Origin: Pocillopora verrucosa
Taxonomy: Eukaryota > Cnidaria > Anthozoa > Scleractinia > Pocilloporidae
Direction of reading: 5' to 3'
Assembly (NCBI RefSeq): GCF_036669915.1
Contig: NC_089318.1
Location: 15,682,628 to 15,746,627 of the forward strand
DNA length: 64,000 nucleotides
Position numbers and translations under genes: made by a program. Below the pieces are notes generated by a model. The model saw nothing but the letters and a program-made list of their open reading frames with translations. It was not told where the DNA came from and ran no database searches. Shown piece after piece: positions 51,933-62,943 of this stretch (the stretch's first letter is position 1; every line of letters begins with the position of its first letter).

Positions 51933-53155
51933 ATGCATTCCTCTGCCTCTCGTTTGATGAAACTCGACCAGCGGTTTGTGCCCACCCTAATGAACTTATA
52001 TGAATAGAGATAATGCCATCGATAGGAAAACTTAAAGTGTAAATCTGCTTCGAGACCGCGCGAAACACAAGCCGAAAAAGATCAGACGCAAAATAACCTC
52101 GATAGAATTTACTATTAAACAAAAACGAAAGAAAAAAACATGATTTGGGGAAATTTTCTGCTTATTCTAGTGCACTCTCTTTGTTTGAATCTATAGTTCT
52201 AAGCCGTCCGTTAACCTATGGTCGAAACGTTCGACACATGATTGATCATTAAAATTCATTCATTTTTGCCTAACTGCTGCTAGGATGTTCGTTGACACCG
52301 TGAGAAAATGGAGTTCCTTTTGGGTGGAACATCTCCTTGTATGCCATTCGGGAAGTGCCTAAGCACCTACGAGTGTGTGTACGCGAATATCTGACATCTT
52401 ACGGCTACCACAGCATACCCTAGGACCATACATTAAATACAGTTTGGCACTTTGTGGAAAGTCAGTCTAGTAGTACTCTGAGTGAAATTGTCTGATAAGT
52501 GGCACACATTAAATTGACTACAACAGTTTTGTTAAACGTATTTATTTAATTTCAATTAAATCCTTATAAGCAAAGAAGAATCCATACTGAACAGAAGAAA
52601 ATCGTTATCAGCTGTAAGGGTCGCTTTTCTTCCTACTTTCGTCATTTGCTCCATCAAATGAATAAAATTTTCTTTTTCGCTTTGTTTTATCTTTCTTCAA
52701 TTTCCCGTCTTCTTTATTTTCAATCAACTGTGTAGGGATAAAATATCTGCAAAAACAACAGCGACTTCGCATAGTCAAGAACACATAATTAGGAACTCCT
52801 AAAGCTATCAGCAACTATAGACTATATAAACACCTTCAAAATTTCAATATAGACACCAAAAGATCTGGCAGGCGACTATGTTTCCGCGGGCATAAAATCT
52901 GATTGTCTTTAATCTCCGCCCCTCCCCGCCCTCGCCTCCTCTGACCTACCCTCCCAGGGGGGAACGATACTGAACAAAGGAAAATAACACAAGGTCTTCG
53001 AAAAGTTTTGCGAACAATAAAATATTAATTCAAGTTAGACTTACAGGCCGCACTAAAAAGGTGAACAACAAATGAAAAGACGTCGATCAGAAAAACGACT
53101 GTGGTAAATATGCAAGTTGGAGAAAAATTCCTAACGGCATAATACGTTACAGAAA
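51933..53155. other. Convergent intergenic region between genes C and D
   Basis: This is the 3' flank of both genes. An AATAAA occurs right at the stop of C (about 51,928-51,935). The B-like downstream segment lies at about 52,270-52,345. No gene was seen. Confidence 0.5.
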
Positions 53156-55894
53156 TCAATACTGTACAGAAAACAAAATGGAGTTGATGGCATCCAATAA
53201 CATCAGTACTTGAAAAACAAAGGCAGATAACGTTAAAGCAAAGCTTGCTGACGTAGAAGATGCAGTATTGTTACGGCCCTCTCCACCAGTGCTGGTTCCA
53301 TCCACGCAAAACGATGAGTAGGATCTTTGAATCATACCAACAACGCTTTCATCAAACTTACAAAAGGATTTTTGCACACCATTGGAACAACTTAAAGCTG
53401 TGCGGAACTTGCTGAAGAAAACGGACAAAAGGAAGAAAAAATGTTTTTATTGGTTAATTAGTAATTGAAACGAATTTAAGAGAGTCTAAATGGAGTGATG
53501 GCTAACGGTTAAAAATTTTGGCCGTTTTACGCCTAACGATTAACCCAAAATGACACAAAATGACACATTCTAGAAATGAAAACATTTTTACGGTTCTCTT
53601 TTGTTATGACTAACGGTTAAAATTTGTCAATTCTTACGCCTAATCGCTAATTTTTTTGCCCTTTAAGGCTAGTTAACTCTTTTTTGCTATTGGCAAGAAG
53701 GCTACAGCGGTTGCAATAATTTGCACACTGCAACAACAAACAAAGAGACAGATACAATTGCGATAAAATAAACAACAACAACAACAACAACGATAGCGAA
53801 ATCATGCAACATAATCAAAGAATAAGATAGTATTAAAAGTTCTAGCCAAGCCTCGGTGGAACATCACTTAGAGTAAAAAAGTAGACTTCTTGACCACTAT
53901 TGTATGTATAAAACTAAGTTAGAATGATTGCAGCGTTTACAAACACTGTAACACTCCATATTGTCAGCTTATTCCCCTCGCGATCCATGGCTTAAATTTC
54001 CAAGCACCAGTCTTTTACCAAACAATTGTTAAAACTCTGACTTGATTAAGGGGCTCTACTCCTCGCATAGCCAGTTTCCCCCCTACGCCCCCCCCCCCTT
54101 CCCTATCTCCAAATCTCCCCTCCCATCCTCTTAGGCTTACTCTCTAGCTCACAACTGTTTACCTGCAAAATTCCCCACCGATACCGTTTTGTGCATTGAA
54201 CTCCATCCTTACAGATTCGGCGCATTTCTCCATCTCTGGAAAAAAGTTTGCTTTACAAGGGATCATGGGACGAGCTTTGAAATCAAGATCGATTGTGCGT
54301 AGGTTCACTGCATCACAAAAGAATCTTGGACCACGAAGCACCGCCATTACAGCTTTCCTTATGTCAGCCACGACTCGCCGATTAATAGAGTCGTCTTTAC
54401 ACCTCTGAGATAACTGCTCATCCAAGCAACTTTTCAGTGTGGTGAGCGCAGGTCTATTGCGAACAAGATGTAGATCAAATATCGTTAGGGAACTGATTTA
54501 ATTCATCGCCGAGGACAGAGGATTTGGGGTGATTACTTCACGAGGAACGGGGTGGGGACCAGTTGTCACCAAAAGAGTATAAGGGGGGAGGGGGGGGGGA
54601 CTAAAGAGAGTTGACTGCCACTTAACTGCTTTTGAAGGGGCCGGGGATTAGGTAAATTTTATCGTGACAAAAACAAACTCCTGCCACCCCTACCCCACAC
54701 CCCCGGCGATAAATAATGACAAAAACCCCATTCTCCCACAAATCTCACAATCAGTGTATTTTTTCAACTACGTCAGCTTTGATTTCAACTCGTGACCATA
54801 CGCTTCAACAGAAAAAAATCCAAATGGAAATAACATTTGTACAAATAATGTAGGAAATTTACAAGGAATTCTATCAAAGTGAAATGTCAACGTAACCCTC
54901 TCGTTTTATTGGCTAAAAAAAGGACAAGTTTAAAGTAATGTACCCAGTGTTACTCGATGGTTCTCGTTGAAATTTGAAATCTGAGTTTTCCCAATTTTTT
55001 TTTTTATATTCATCATGTAAATGTATAGAAACTGTCAATCTGCTTTTTTTTTTCTAAAATGATGCACTGGAAGCTGTACACGAACGAAAATTATATACAA
55101 AAAAAATGGTTTTTCTATTAGCGTAAATGATAGATACCTTAAGATACCTAGTGTTCTGATTGGTTCACTCAGTGCTAGCTATCTATATCTACTTATATAC
55201 CTTTTCGCCTAGTAGAGAAAATACTCCTAGATTTATATTTCAACTGGAGGCTAACGCGTCCTTAGACATATAGGAAAAGAAGTATCACAAATAGTTGTCA
55301 AAGATATCCTGATACAGAATAGCAAATGACAAACAGTATGGTTTGACATTATTTAATGTACCGTTCGTATAATTGAAATTTAATTCAAGTATTATTCCAA
55401 ATCATCGCTCCTATACTTTAAATTCCATCTCAAACACAAGTATGATGGGCAAAGCCTAAAGCAAAATAAGAACTATTATGAACATACCCGCAATCAGTTT
55501 TGTCGTTTTCCATAAAGCTCTTCAAAAAAATTCTCTCGCAGTCTAACGCTGTTTTGTATACTGAGGAGGAGGAACACGGAAGGGGCTTCGCTAAATCCTG
55601 ACATCCTATCAAAAAATTTAACAATAATACTGATTGTAAACTGAAATCAGGCCTATTTCTTTCAAATAAGAGACATTGTTAACGGCCGCCAGATCGAACG
55701 ACAGACAGACAGTTGACAGAGACCGACAGACAGTGAAACAGTTAGTTCGACTATGACAGGCAGACAGACAAAGAAACAAACAGAGAGATAGACAGACAGA
55801 AACCGACGGAGGGTCAAACAGAAAGATAGACTATGACAGGTAGACAGACAAAGAAACAGACAGAGACCAACAGACAACCAAACAAATGAATAAA

Positions 55895-55939
<45 letters not shown>

Positions 55940-58900
55940 TATAGCAGGTAAATTAGTGTAAACAACTGGGTTGAAAACGTAAATTAGCCACCGTAAAGGG
56001 TAAAAAAGCTGACGTTTCGAGCGTTAGCCCTTCGTCAGAGCGATTGTCGCTCTGACGAAGGGCTAACGCTCGAAACGTCAGCTTTTTTACCCTTTACGGT
56101 GGCTAATTTACGTTTTCAACCCAGTTGTTTACACTAAATTACCTGCGAGACAACCAAACAGACAGATTATGAAAGACAGGCAGACAGAAAAAAAGTCAAC
56201 AAGAGACCGGCAGAAAGTTAAACAGACAGACAGGCTATGACAGGCAGACAGACAGACAGACAGACAGAAAAACAATCAGACAGAGGGATAGAGAGATAGA
56301 CAGACAGAAGACATGATTAGAAAAAAAAAAAAGTCAGTACCATTCGTGACCATTAGTGGATCGCTTTTGTTTGCGCAAAACGGATTGTAATGATCTCTCA
56401 CAACCGAGCTGCATATCTCACAATTTGCCATAACTTTTTCATTTATACAATGCTTTGCCAAAGCATATTCCCTGAAAACAGATTAGAACAAATATCACTG
56501 TACCATTAATTAGTATACTTTTAGACCAATAGAGATTTAAAGTTGTACATCATCTAGTTCATGAAATAAAGTAAGATAGTTATTGACAATAATCTCCTAT
56601 TATCAATCCCCCTGCATAATAACCAAAGCTGATAGAAACCTTCACAAACTGTTGACTTTCTTTTTCGAATGCTTGCTTTATCTAAGATTGTTAACAAAAA
56701 AAAGGTTTCTTTCTACAAATGCCATATTAAGAGGGGCAAATGGAGGACTAAAACGTTACTTAAGAGAAATACCGAGTAAAGATGGCTCAGATGAAACGAA
56801 TAATAAACCAAAAGAAAAAAAAATGCAAAACAAAAACGTAGTATTTCAGTGATCTTGAATTAGAATGAGCCTTCTAAAAGTAAGTCACAAGTGTTTTATC
56901 GTAAAAATAGGTTGCAGGTTTGGATCTCAAAAAAATGCATGTAAATACACTTCCTTTTCTAAATTATTTCTCCTTCTTCCCTCACTTCTTTGGGGGGGGG
57001 GGGGGGTATTTGAAAAACTACACAGCATAGGAATCAAGGTTTGCCGATCTGAGTGATATGGAAACACAACGCGAAAAAAAAAAATACAATGGCACCAACG
57101 CAATCATCCCAAATCTCACCTGCACAAAGATGGGTCAGACCGATTGGAATTTAACTTATCTCGGAAATACTCCCAGCAAAAGTCGGTGTCCATAAATGCT
57201 TCATCCTTGCATTTGATCGTTTCAAGAATAAATTTATTGGCGTTAGAGGGTTGGTAAGTGAGGTCGCCACAATGGTATAATTGATGAAGAAGTAGTGACG
57301 TCACTTGGACAACAAATGAACTCATGCAAGTTGCAACGTGGGTCTTCAGACAGGATTTTTCCCTCTCGTATTCGTAACTGCAAAATAGAAAAGAGCCAAT
57401 TGTCATAATTCATGTGAGAAGGATTGTATCACATCCCACTATTTACTCACCAAGAAATGGGTTACTTATCCCAGGGGGGGGGTAGTGGGTCGGAGGATTT
57501 TGGTTGTGTCAAAACAAAATTTAACTGATTCCCCCAAAAGGCTCTGTAGCATTCAAGTGACCCCCCTCATGGGTGGTCAATTTTTTTATGGCCCCACCTT
57601 TATACTCTATTAGCAACGAGTGATTCGAAAAATTTTGTCTACAGTGTTAAAAGTCAACTAAAATGGCCACTTCTCCTTCTCCATTTATTTGATGCGAATT
57701 TGAAGTCTCATTTCATCGATAGCGGGAATAAAATAGCAATATGTTACTTGTTCGGAGATCACTTGTGACAACTGTCTTATTTATAATCCGATTTCATCGC
57801 CTCAGTCGGAAGCCATTCTTGTTCATTATTGTTTTTTTCTTTGGTTTTTTCTTTGACTTTCTATCTCCATACTTAACCAAGATTTAACAGAACAGAACGG
57901 AACGGAACGGAACGGAACGGAACAGAACAGAACAGAACAGAAAAAAGCAAAGCAAAGCAAGCAAAGAAAAACAAGCAAAGCAAAACAAAAAACAAAACAA
58001 AGCAAAACAAAAAATTTCTTGAAGTAGCTACCCTAAGAGCGTGCATACCTACCTGCAGTTGGTGTTCGGGTTTGTCATCAGATTCTTGATCATTTCTCTC
58101 TGGCACTGCTGTCCATTAGAGATGAAGTATGTCGTGTTACATACTACTACTTTGCAGCTGACCAATGACAGACCTGTGTAAACGCAATAACAATTTCACA
58201 GTCATCTCGCTGGGAAGATAATACAGATCACTATTCCTTATGGGAAAGGCGGAGGCTTTATGTATTACCACAGGCACACCATACTGTGTGTTCGTGATTA
58301 ACAATTGTTGACATGAGACGAACAAGATATCCAAGAGTTTAGAAGAAAGCTCTCAAAATGGCCGGCCAAAAGTAATTTCGTAAAAAGACGCTTCAAACGG
58401 CCCATGAAGGCGTAAAAATACCACAAATAAGTTTATTAACATTGTATTTAACTTTATTGGAATAATCAGACCGAGAAGTAACTTAAATATGTTATATCCA
58501 TAACCCTCATAAATTTTATTCGTTTCATGTCAACAATTGTTTACCAGGAACACATAGTGTTGTCTGCCTGTGGTATTTCGTGCTGGATAAAAGAGGGAGT
58601 GACCCTGGCATAAACTTTAAGCGTATTTATAAGGGACTTTGAGGGAACCCCGGCAACGACTGCAACGAGGACTTGGCAAAACTAAAGATCTTATGGGCAG
58701 AAAACAGCTCGGTAGGCGCGTTTTAAAGCCATCTAAAATTCTTAGCCTTCCTCTGCAAAACCACAACGTGAATTGTAACCAAAGTTTGCGCGGTCTGAGA
58801 GCGGAAAGCCCGACTTCTGCGGCGCGCAGGAAAATACGGTGAAAACATTCAGTCATTTGCGAAATTCTAACTGAAAATAATTAATTAGTTTCAACGGAAT

Positions 58901-60202
58901 GCCTAAGGTCTCTACTTTAGGTGGTGTTTCTGGGCAAAAGCACTTAACCCTTACAGTAAGTGCCTCTCTCTCCATTCAGGAGAGGGTGAACAACCAGAAC
59001 AACCCGGGGAATTTTCTAAGACGCTGCAAAGTTTCCAGAATGAGCAGAAATATGCTTAGTCATTTCAGAAAAGGGAAAAGATCCGGTGCCGGTAATGAGC
59101 TTCCGCGCCTACAGTAAGACTACTGACCGCAAAGACGAATTCGCGGTGCTGACAGGGATTGCTGTACTCTTGATATTTTCTAACTTTCTGGTGACTGAAT
59201 TTTTTCAAAGTTTACTTCTACTCACGTGCTGGGTTGTTGTAATATGCTCCAATAAAATTCATCAATTACATTCATCAAATTGCTCACCCTTCGGTGTGAA
59301 CAAAGAATCGATATCACACTTTCTCTTTTTAGAGCAGTTAACGATGGTCACTTGTATGGTTTCTTACAGGAATACCAATCATATCTGTCGCTTCGTACAA
59401 GTAAAAGGAAAAAGAAAATCAAAACATAATAAACAGCGCTAGCTAGACCATAATGACAGCATCATGTGACTGACGCGCGTCTGCTAAATTTTTCCGTGTT
59501 CATTTCAAGAGCGACCAATCCATTTTGTTTCCTCCAGCTACCTAATTTGACCTTTAATAGACTGCCTTCCCAGTTAACCACTCAATCAAAAGTAATCCTC
59601 GTTTCAAATGAACAAATGGAGGTCCTTCAATGGTTACCTCGCGATTCTTTCGCTTTTGTAAACACGGTTTCAGCGAAGTGTCATATAGTTAATTAATTTG
59701 AATATCTACTTACGTGAGTTGAATATTCGAGCAGAGAATGTCAACTAGTCGAACTAAATTCGAACGGAACTGTAAGCTCGCTACGAGGGATATATATTGT
59801 CTTGATGGAGATTAAATTCAATAGCTTATTCAGCGCCCCTTTGTTCGTTCTGTTCAGTCAAGTGGTGTATTGAATACAATTTGAAAAATAAACTTCTCGG
59901 CCCATCCTCTGGAGCATTTTCTTTCCCTTGGTAACAAATCGTAACCAAAAACTACCCCTTCCGTTTCATAGTTTATCTTTCAGTAATTCAAACTAAAGGG
60001 AAGACAGCCTACTGCATTCCGACCAAGGAAATGGGTTAATTAAAAACCACTGAAGCATTTTGGATTGCTAATCATGAACCACTAGTTTGTGGAGGCTTAC
60101 TCAATCATTCACGATACCGCTGTGAAATCATTTTAAATTTGACAGATTTGGAGCCTCACCTGTACTCAATAAAAGAAAAAGAAACGCAGCTGACTCCGAC
60201 AT
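53156..60202 (-). CDS. Gene D: secreted Cys-rich two-unit protein with hydrophobic C-terminus (405 aa), unrecognised family
   Basis: Seven exons: 60160-60202 (signal peptide, MSESAAFLFLLLST), 58053-58173 (alpha 1, GQQCQREM), 57120-57377 (beta 1, CLKTHVATC, LYHCGDL, FCWEYFR), 56341-56471 (gamma 1, EYALAKHC, YNPFC), 55488-55605 (alpha 2, DCERIFL), 54163-54453 (beta 2, CLDEQLSQRC, RFFCDAV, KCAESVR) and 53156-53411 (gamma 2 and tail). The total is 1,218 bp, open throughout; phases 1-2-2-1-2-2. The last gamma is divergent: NPFC is replaced by SSFC, and the tail is long and Ser/Thr/Asn-rich before a hydrophobic stretch (FALTLSAFVFQVLMLL) that continues to an unusual LFSVQY end. It may be a GPI signal or a C-terminal membrane helix. 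D is the only inverted two-unit gene of the cluster. Confidence 0.8.
55680..56310. repeat. CAGA-rich simple repeat tract in intron 4 of gene D
   Basis: Imperfect CAGA/GACA units flank a 203-bp palindrome on both sides (55,680-55,890 and 56,150-56,310). The palindrome seems to have inserted into a pre-existing tetranucleotide tract. Confidence 0.85.
55944..56146. mobile_element. Near-perfect palindrome, 100-bp arms, 3-bp loop, with a hammerhead-like core
   Basis: Left arm 55,944-56,043 and right arm 56,047-56,146 are reverse complements with one mismatch near the outer ends and only TTG between them. Inside each arm, reading outward, is GCT-CTGACGA (56,049-56,058), a short stem-loop, GAAAC (56,072-56,076), then GTC-AGC (56,077-56,082). 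This order matches the conserved core of type I hammerhead ribozymes (CUGANGA, GAAA, cleavage after GUC) with a GCU/AGC helix I. One extra A after CUGACGA is atypical. Minimal hammerheads of this kind are known in Penelope-like retroelements. Ribozyme activity is an inference. Confidence 0.7.
57889..58015. repeat. GAACG/GAACA pentanucleotide and CAAAG/CAAAA simple repeats
   Basis: Tandem GAACG units turn into GAACA and then AGCAA and CAAAA units, in intron 2 of gene D just downstream of the alpha-1 exon. Non-coding. Confidence 0.9.
58174..60159 (-). other. Intron 1 of gene D (2.0 kb)
   Basis: The long first intron between signal exon and alpha-1 exon. A stretch at about 58,630-58,840 (GGCAACGACTGCAACGAGGA and neighbours) has the look of a decayed short transposon, which I cannot confirm. 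No coding exon was recognised. Confidence 0.45.
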
Positions 60203-62796
60203 GTTCTTTCAAAATTATTCGTCTGAAAAGATGAGTTCGCAAAACCTTCACGGTATCTTCAGAGTTTTAACAGATGGACGCCACTTCTGTAACAATTTAG
60301 CGTGACATTAGGCGTGACCGATAAAAAAAATACGTCAACAGTATCCGATTACGTAGGAATTGCGAATACATCAGAATGAGATGAAAAGGATGCGAGGGTT
60401 CCGGTCTTTCACAATAATCTACGTTCAAGCGAAGAAAGCGGTTTTTTTTCTTGTTTTAAAATCAATATTATCACCATTATTATTATCATTCTCGTTGCTG
60501 TTGTTATGAGGGGGTTATCGTTCTCATTTTTAACCAGTGCTCTGGGTGGCAAGATGTTGCCCTACGAGCCCAGATGACTCTTGCAAAGACTAGAGGCATT
60601 TAATTTTTTTTCTTCTACCAAGTTCATTCGAAATCTTGAAGGAGATAATACGATTAAAGGCGAGCGAGAGGGGACGAGACAGGGTCAGAGGAAATATGCA
60701 ATTTCGACTTTCTTAAACTGACTTAGCTCTACCTAACAACGAACGAACGACGAAAAATCAACGCGGCAGAAAAAACTTTGCCATTAAAGATAGATTAAGT
60801 AAATTCATTTTGACTTAAGTAAGTACTGACAGAGCGCCTATGAGTAAACTAGTTTCAAATCAACTGGAACATTACTTTCTCAAACGCATTTAGGCACGTA
60901 TCCACGTGAAAGGGAAAACTATTTTTACCTATTACAAAATCCCACCTTTCTATTTTAATTTCTGATCAAAAAGAATGCAAGGTTCATTGCATGACATCTC
61001 AAATAACAGAGGACACGCAAACATCTGCCGCACCTAGAAATCGCGACGTAAGGGGTAATTCAATTAGGTTTTACAGTGATTCTATGCTCAGATTCCTGGT
61101 TTCATTTGTAAGTTCATCATTGAAGTCAAATTTTTTTTTTTATTAGTACGTACCTTTCACCTATGACCGCATGCACTGGGCAAACAACAAAAAGCTCTCA
61201 CCAAACAGCGAAGGTTCTTTTGAAAGCGCTAGCGAAAAGTAATTCATCCAAACTTGTTGTGACCTTCTTTAAGATTGTTGTAAGGCGTTCACAAGACAAA
61301 AAATTGGCTCATTTGCTTTACTTTGTCTGCGAACATATCTTTCAATAATTTATCAATTGCGTGGACAAAAAAACACAATTGCTTTGAAAAATGATGGATT
61401 GACACCTAATAAAGGTTTTTCTTGGCCAAAATCTGAGGTGCTGTGAATCGACGAGGAGATAAGAGAGAGGAAAGTTTGATCATTCAAATTCATTAGAATT
61501 GTAGGTTGCTTACAAGTATAAGAGCAGTTTCGGATCTTGACTAGGGGTAAGTCTGGACACGTGCTTGACGCACACATCACGCGAGAAACTCCGTAAACAG
61601 ACGAACAGACATAAAAACAGTAAATATTGAAAAGAAAAAGAAGCTTTTCTGTTTTTTCCTTTCTCTCCACGTATACTGTCAATGTCTGTTTGTCTGCAAG
61701 CATTATTTATTTATTTATTTATTTTATTCAACTGTTTGACTCTAGCTTTTCACGGCAACATATCCTTCCTCTTGAAGACCAGTTCCGTGTACCACATATT
61801 CTCTCCATGGATATGGGTGGATCTCAGCGCCTAGGGAAGGCTGTTTATAAAGTGAATTAAATCTTAACAATCTTATTCCCACTCGTTTGCGTAGTATAGA
61901 TTAATTAAGCTTCCTTTCGGACAGTAAATGCTTTCTTACACTGTACTGAAAGAAAATATAAACAGATAAAGGCTAAAAATATCAACAATGTTTTTTTTTT
62001 TGTTTTTTTTTTTTTTTAGTTTAGGCTGCATTCGCCTAAATGTAGCCTCTCCATGTGACTGTTGTTTTCTATGCCAATCAGCAGAAATCACAATTATATA
62101 ATTTTATGATGATGGAGATTATGTTGGTTTCACACACATTCCTTTTTTTCTCCTGTCTCCAGGCAGAATTCCATGTGGTCGATTTCAGTAAAAAAGAGAG
62201 AAGCCAAGCAGAATATTTGTTAATTTCCACTCATTTTCTTCCCTCCCAGACCTCACGTATTCGCGTTCATGTTTTCTTTCAAACAATCATAAAGTTCGAT
62301 CCAAGAACCTGCATGATTTGCAACCTCCTCGCAGAATACAGCGTGCGTCTTTGAATCTTTAATTATGCTTCAGTCTCACTTCAGTGACAAATGGTATAGT
62401 ATAGAACAATGCTTTTTCCTCTCTTTCTATTCAAATCATTCCCTACATAGCACCACTATGCGTTATTCAGCTTATTTGCTTATTTGTTAGATCGTGTCCT
62501 GCTAAGCAGGGCACAGGAAAACAAGTGTATAATTCTGGGCGTCACAAACAACCATTGACAAAATGTCGGGGTAGAAATTTCCTTAGTTACGGGATATTTT
62601 GGCGAATAACAAGCGTTGGCTGTTCTTAACCAACCCACCAACCTTTGAAAACGCGCTATCGATTTCAATTCAGCTCCCGACGGGAATCCTTGAGAAAACA
62701 TTTATTAAGGCGATACCCCTTAATTCATAAGAAGAGCTGATCACGTCCTTTAAGGCAGTTGAAGAAGGAAGCAGACGGTTGAGAACTTTAAACGAC
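60203..62796. other. Intergenic region upstream of gene D
   Basis: This should contain the promoter of gene D next to 60,203. The rest is AT-rich with homopolymer T tracts (about 61,130 and 61,990-62,020) and no supported gene. Open frames of 60-120 codons here lack domains or splice context. Confidence 0.45.
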
Positions 62797-62943
62797 ATGG
62801 CACTTTCAAGCTCAAGAAAAATGAATGCGTTTGTAATTTTTGCGTTCTTAACAGTTGCATTTCTCACGGATCACTCACATGGAATCATGGGATGGTTTGG
62901 AAACGGAGGAAAGCGACCAGAAGGCCGAAGGTCTTTTATAACG
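62797..62943 (+). CDS. Possible first exon of a small secreted peptide gene
   Basis: The open frame starts MALSSSRKMNAFVIFAF and continues LTVAFLTDHSHG, a good signal peptide. It then reads a Gly/Arg-rich stretch (GWFGNGGKRPEGRR) and meets a GT donor (ACG/GTACGA) in phase 0 at 62,944. A Cys-containing open stretch at about 63,035-63,162 (KKWSSEQGFKTCVVSYVDC) could be a later exon, but its acceptor would be phase 1, so the two do not join directly. Not recognised. Confidence 0.4.

Noticed and set aside
55680..56310. CRISPR-like or satellite array
   Set aside because: The repeats are simple CAGA tetranucleotides without spacers, in a eukaryotic intron.
57873..58106. Minus-strand frame with repeated FRSVP units
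   Set aside because: Translation of the GAACG pentanucleotide repeat.
58617..59442. Overlapping frames of 70-118 codons in intron 1 of gene D
   Set aside because: No domain, no splice context, and on the strand opposite gene D or within a probable decayed repeat.
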